From the NCBI RefSeq assembly GCF_000003815.2, contig NC_049982.1, positions 28,804,277 to 28,868,276 on the forward strand: 64,000 nucleotides of DNA, written 5' to 3'. Made by a program: the position numbers and the translations under genes. This DNA is from Branchiostoma floridae. Taxonomy: Eukaryota; Chordata; Leptocardii; Amphioxiformes; Branchiostomatidae. Positions within the stretch are counted from its first letter, which is position 1. The number at the start of each line of letters is the position of its first letter. Positions 59,307-64,000 of this stretch are shown here, in pieces. The notes beneath the pieces were generated by a model. The model did no database searches and was not told where the DNA came from. It saw only the letters and a list, made by a program, of their open reading frames with translations.

Positions 59307-62300
59307 ATGAAATGATGATGGCCAGTTCCCCATATTTTGCTCCTTTCAATCTGATCACGTTGAAAAATAGACCCAGTAGTACGAATCCTGGATATCTAGT
59401 TTACGTACGTTTTTGGACGAAAGCTGGAGGTCGAAGACATCTGGATACACCAGTGGTTCGGCTGCGCTCCTTGTTCAGGTCGCGTTTCAAGGCATCAACA
59501 GTGGTGGACAGTTGGCGCATGCCGCCGTGGTCGCGTTTCAAGGCGTCAACAGTGGTGGACAGTTGGCGCATGCCGTCGTAGTCGCGCTTCAAGGTGTCAA
59601 CGATGGTTGACAGTTGGCGCATGTCGTCTATGTCGCGTTTCAAGGCATCAACAGTGGTGGACAGTTGGCGCATGCCGTCGTGGTCGCGTTTCAAGGCGTC
59701 AACAGTGGTGGACAGTTGGCGCATGCCGTCGTAGTCGCGCTTCAAGGTGTCAACGATGGTTGACAGTTGGCGCATGTCGTCTATGTCACGCTTCAAGGCG
59801 TCAACAGTTGTGGACAGTTGGCGCATGTCGTCATGGTCGCACTTCAATGCGTCAACAGTGGTAGAAAGTTGGCTCATGTCATCTTGGTCACGTTTCAAGC
59901 CGTCAACAGTAGCAGCCATGTCGTCTTGGTCGCGCTTCAAGGCGTCAACGGCGGTAGACAGTTTGCGCATGTCATCTTGGTCACGCTTTAAGGCATCAAC
60001 AGTGATAGAAAGTTGGCGCATGTCATCTTGGTCACGCTTCAAGGCGTCAACAGGGATAGCCATGTCGTCATGGTCACGCTTCAAGGCGTCAACAGTGGTA
60101 GGCAGTTGGCGCATATCGTCGTGGTCGCGTTTCAAGGCGTCAACAGTGGTAGACATGTCGTCTTGGTCGCCCTTCAAGGCGTCGGTGGTGGTGGACAGTT
60201 GGCGCATGTTGCCTCGGTCGCGCTTCAAGGCGTCAACAGTGGTAAAAAGTTGACGCATGTCGTCTTGGTCACGCTTCAAGCCGTCAACAGTTGTAGCCAT
60301 GTCGTCTTGGTCACGCTTCAAGGCGTCAACGGTTGCAGATAGTTTGCGCATGTCATCTTGGTCACGCTTCAAGGCATCACCAGTAGTAGAAAGTTGGCGC
60401 ATGTCATCTTGGTCACGCTTCAAGGCGTCAACAGTGGTAGCCATGTCGTTTTGGTCACGCTTCAAGGCGTCAACAGTGGTAGACAGTTGACGCATGTCGT
60501 CGTGGTCGCGTTTCAAGGCGTCAACAGTGGTAGACATGTCGTCTTGGTCGCCCTTCAAGGCGTCAACGGTGGTGAAGAGTTGACGAATGTCGTCTAGGTC
60601 GCGTTTCAAGGCGTCAACAGTGGTAGCCATGTCGTCTTGGTCACGCTTCAAGGCGTCAACAGTGGTAGACAGTTGGCGCATGTCGTCGTGGTCGCGTTTC
60701 AAGGCGTCAACAGTGGTAGACATGTCGTCTTGGTCACCCTTCAAGGCGTCAACGGTGGTGGAGAGCTGACGCATGTCGTCTAGGTCGCGTTTCAAGGCGT
60801 CAACAGTGGTAGACATGTCGTCTTGGTCGCCCTTCAAGGCGTCAGCGGTGGTGGACAGTTGGGGCACGTCATCTTGGTCGCGCATCAAGGCGTCAGCAGT
60901 GGCGGGCATGTTGGCACATGTTTAAGTGGTCGTGTTTCAAGACTTCAACGGTAATGGACAGTTGGGTTAATTCCTACAGACGAACATCAAAATACCAAAC
61001 TTTAGAAATAACTTAAGGGAAAACAATAGCATGTTCTGCGTGACCTGATAGTCCCTAAACGGAACAGCAGAAAAATGACGTGAAGCTGTTTTGTAAGAAG
61101 CTTAAGAGTACTTACCGCTTTATTCATGAATGTCAAGGGGGCGAGTCCCACAGCGGCTATGCTTAGCAGCAGGGCAATGCCGGCCGCCATGTAGCTAAGG
61201 TGGGAGCAGATGTAGCGACAGAAAGCACGGCGGTCACTTACTCCACCCGGATAAGCACGGTCTGTAGAGATTTCAACTAAGTTAACGTCCACATGTAGAC
61301 TCAAGACGATAGTGAATTAATAGATAAATAAAGAGATATTTGAGACATAGAAATTTGATATTTTGTTTCCTATTACAGTCATGAAAAATAGTTTCGGTTG
61401 GTAAATGTTCTCTCTTTTTAGACTTCAGTCGAAGTGATACAACAAATTCAATACAGTTTAACAAATGGAATGTAGATTTGAAATGCATCTCCAAAATCAT
61501 GTTGTTATATAATAATATGTATGTTGTACATGCACATTTGTAGCTAGATACATGGAAGAAAGAAGTGAAAAATCAAGTAAAGAAAGTAATGTTTATTACA
61601 TCTTCTTGCATTAACTGGCCAAAGCATTTATCTGTTAAATAATGTGAACTTAGAAGACGTCTGTTTGAATTTCATCAGATGTCAGATCAAAACAATGTGT
61701 CCTTCTGTCAGCGATGCACTCAAAACTAGATCAGGTTTGCATGGTATTACTAGACCCTGTCGGTCAACAAGAAAGTAGAAACACAACATTTCCGCTTTCT
61801 CCTACGCAGATTCCAAACCGCGGCTCAAAAGTCTGTTCGACCCTGCTTCTCGTCCCTCTCATATTCATTATTATGTGCGTCGTCGTAATGGCCCCTTCAC
61901 ACGAGAATCGGAATGAGCCGGAGCCAATCAGAAAGACGCCTTTGTGTTGCCCAAAGGGAAACTGGTTCTAAGTATACGTAAGGCAAGCGAATGGATATTC
62001 ATGACCGATACGATCAAAATGTTTCGAAAGGGCAATGCGACTTTCCTTTCTTCGTTCAAATATGTATATAAGATACCAAAATTGAGATCCGTAGGATCTA
62101 TTGGTAGAGGGCTATCGCAGCATCAACGAACGCTACCCGAAAACACTTAGAAACTATCATTCCCTTGCTAACAACAGCATCAATTTTGTCAACTTGCCCA
62201 TGCCCGCCATATTGAACAATTCAAATCTTGGCACTGCGCGCTGATTGGCTTGTACGAAAAAACGCAAGCTCATTAATATTCATGAGCAGAACTAGTAATA

Positions 62301-63061
62301 GCGAGATATAGTTGATGTAGTTCTACGATCGGGTTCGTCTCTGACTAGGAGAATGCATTTTTGCTAGGCGAATGACATGGATTTTGGTCCGTTGGTACAT
62401 GAAATCTTATAGCACGCATCAATTTTCGACCCCCCCCCAAACAAAGTTTTCGACTTATACTGTAAATTGTAAAAAAGCAGATGAAAAATGAGCAAATATA
62501 TACCGTAAGGGTATGCCCAGGTGATGTCATCCATTCAACCAAATCAACATGACCTGAAATATTGTGAAAAAATAAATATATTTTCGCAAGAAAGCTGAAA
62601 CAGAGGGCATGTCACGCCCATGAAAATAAAGCCTAATTTCGCAAACATATATATCCGTAGGTAGTACATGGTAATCCATACACCATTTCTGCTTGAAAAT
62701 TTCTGATATTTTTTTTAAATCATAATCATCATCATTACTCATCCTCTGAGGTGCAGGAAGTGAACTTTTTTTCAATTTTTTTAAATAATTGCCTATGTAG
62801 TATTGAAAAGCGAGTAAAAAATGAATATCGGCTACCTGCAGACGAGTACGTTGCGTTACGTTTCACCGCCTCGGCTTCTTCGTACGTGTAGTCTGAAGAC
62901 GTTTCTTGCTCTTCTTGAAACCTCTCAGCACCGTTGCCATGGCGGACACGCCCTCGAGAACCACCCTGATGGACAGGACGGGGTTGGGACGGCGGCCCGC
63001 TGGTTTGGCCGCCGTTAGGACGAGGGAAAGGGGACCGAACCGGCTCTGCTTGCTCGTACAT
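58476..63061 (-). CDS. Type II transmembrane C-type lectin with repetitive stalk (frameshifted)
   Basis: Exons on the minus strand: 63061-62836 (cytoplasmic tail, MYEQAEPVRSP..., tyrosine motif DYTYEEAEAV), 61261-61116 (transmembrane, YMAAGIALLLSIAAVGLAP), 60973-59409 (stalk), 59122-58733 (C-type lectin domain) and 58513-58476 (13-codon tail, stop TAA). All junctions are GT-AG and phases agree, except that the stalk exon is 1565 bp, one base too long. An extra base near 60909, relative to the repeat unit, brings a TGA at 60895-60893 after about 150 residues. The lectin domain shows SCPKDY...CYKAF, WIGL, QPN (variant of EPN/QPD) and WAD in place of WND before FLCQ, so the principal calcium/sugar site may be weakened. 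Without the extra base the product would be 787 residues. It could be a pseudogene, a null allele or a sequence error. Confidence 0.8.
59259..59303. repeat. (TA)n microsatellite
   Basis: About 45 bp of pure TA in the intron between the stalk and lectin-domain exons. Confidence 0.95.
59430..60908 (-). repeat. About 30 tandem 42/51-bp units encoding the lectin stalk
   Basis: Each unit codes for a variant of TTVDALKRDQDDM. Some units carry an extra RQLS-type segment (17 residues) and others do not (14 residues), often alternating. Fourteen residues are two heptads, so the stalk is probably a long coiled coil with 3-residue insertions. Units 24-26 and 27-29 are near-identical in order (RDIDD, TLKRDY, RDHxG), showing a recent 153-bp duplication. 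The opposite strand has long open frames that are shadows. Confidence 0.9.
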
Positions 63062-63127
63062 TTGGACCGTAGTGTGCAAACAACCACCCCGCAGTGTATA
63101 ACTAGCGTGAGTAGCGATAAAAAAATA

Positions 63128-63150
63128 CATAAATATACCTTGATTGGTCT
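63128..63150 (-). promoter_or_regulatory. Candidate promoter of the lectin gene
   Basis: On the minus strand ACCAAT (63148-63143) is followed by TATATTTA (63137-63130), about 70 bp before the ATG at 63061. Spacing to the start codon leaves room for a short 5' UTR. The CCAAT and TATA elements are unusually close together. Confidence 0.35.
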
Positions 63151-63497
63151 GACTACGTAAGGCCACATTTGCATTTATTTGAGGGATGACGTGGCATTAG
63201 GTGGTGCAAATGGCATTTTGTTTTTCTGAAAGTGGCAGACTAATTTTCTAAGAAATACACGTTAGCGTGGGCTGGGACGGAGAAACATATTTAAAAAGTT
63301 TGCACGTGAAAACTCTTTAAAAAGTCATTGGATCCTTGTGATTTTATAGAGACATTGCATACCCTTCCTCTGGACACCACATGCAGTTTCCATATAAGGA
63401 AAAAATAATGACGGATACGTTGACGTACCAACTATCGCTCAAATAAAATTCTAAAAAGTTTTAAAAAAGTTTAAGTTTGCCCATGCATCTACAGACG

Positions 63498-63545
63498 CGT
63501 AGGGTGGCGCCCATCCCCACTTCGAAGCCCTTGGGCCACACATGC
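63498..63545 (-). mobile_element. Fragment of the tRNA-derived SINE body
   Basis: On the minus strand TGTGTGGCCCAAGGGCTTCG ... GATGGGCGCCACC matches the SINE body at 40445-40975 and 55844. The head is absent. Confidence 0.5.
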
Positions 63546-63559
63546 TGGCTACCTTTGAC

Positions 63560-63656
63560 CCGCTGGTGACGTCACCTGTCCATCCAGATCATGTGACAAA
63601 TGCACGCACTGGGTACAACTTTGGAGAGATCAGACGACTGCTCTAAAGATTGTTGG
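63560..63656 (+). promoter_or_regulatory. Possible plus-strand promoter with CRE and first-exon donor
   Basis: The palindrome GGTGACGTCACC contains a perfect CRE (TGACGTCA, 63567-63574). About 80 bp downstream AAGATTGTTG|GTAAGCG makes a strong donor. It may be the first noncoding exon of a gene to the right of the window. Confidence 0.3.
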
Positions 63657-64000
63657 TAAGCGCTTTACTTTGGGTACAGAAAATAGCCTTTCATGAAAAT
63701 TCCACATCCAATGCCTCACAGTCCCAAGGTGTACGGCTTTCTAATGGTAGCTATATGCTAAGCGATGACTGGATTTAAAAACCGTTACAAGAGAAATCAT
63801 TCCACACTTATAAGTCCCTCGGCGGAGACAATAGAGATTTATAAATCCCAAGGCCACGACTTATCTAAAGCCTTATCTGCAGACAACACCGATCGATCGT
63901 CTATAGATCAACACTTATGTAATAAGGCATGTTATATCATAAATGGTCATGATATGATTCATTGGTGCTAGAAGAGATCCAGATCGATATGTAGGGGGCA
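63657..64000. other. Right end of window, no gene seen
   Basis: A 68-codon open frame (63765-63971) has no recognisable motif and no supporting signals. Possibly first intron of the gene suggested above. Confidence 0.35.

Noticed and set aside
59413-60769. Plus-strand ORFs opposite the lectin stalk
   Set aside because: They are antisense shadows of the tandem stalk repeat; the minus-strand frame has exon boundaries and neighbouring lectin exons.
63765-63971. 68-codon ORF at the right end
   Set aside because: No motif, no promoter or splice support in frame, and a length expected by chance.

Overview
The window looks like nuclear DNA from an invertebrate deuterostome, most likely a cephalochordate (amphioxus/lancelet). 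That assignment is an inference from three things: intron-rich genes with consensus splice sites, very dense short inverted-repeat elements, and a type II membrane C-type lectin with a long repetitive stalk. No bacterial gene organisation, CRISPR array or operon is visible.

Three host genes can be supported. (1) On the minus strand, 1-6989 holds the first two coding exons (5779-6989 and 1-50) of an acidic, disordered, coiled-coil protein that runs off the left edge. Its intron carries a complete DD35D pogo/Tigger-like transposon (about 1669-4745) nested inside a MITE with similar ends. (2) On the plus strand, 10051-29576 is a complete 22-exon gene of 1278 codons. The predicted order is RRM, MYND zinc finger, three extended Tudor domains and a C-terminal helix, so it is a TDRD1/Vreteno-type piRNA-pathway scaffold. 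One of its introns uses a GC-AG boundary and holds a 3.08-kb element with a long inverted repeat. (3) On the minus strand, 63061-58476 is a five-exon type II C-type lectin gene: cytoplasmic tail, transmembrane exon, a stalk of about 30 tandem 14/17-residue units, a C-type lectin domain and a short tail. A single extra base near 60909 breaks the stalk reading frame.

The acidic gene and the Tudor gene appear to be divergently transcribed from promoters near 8.9 kb and 10.0 kb, with a MITE between them. The Tudor promoter carries an AACCGTT Myb-type motif and an E2F-like motif just upstream of the start codon, which suits a germline gene.

From about 32.8 to 58.4 kb I find no convincing host gene. 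The region is a mosaic of MITE families, tRNA-derived SINEs, 3' ends of non-LTR elements, diverged tandem arrays (39.4-40.4, 41.1-42.4, 47.3-48.0, 48.4-52.6 kb), a 460-bp polypurine tract and a larger duplicated segment (37.1-38.5 kb versus 52.8-53.4 kb). Several elements are nested or flanked by readable target-site duplications, so their insertion order can be reconstructed. The last kilobase has a possible plus-strand promoter with a CRE and a first-exon donor.
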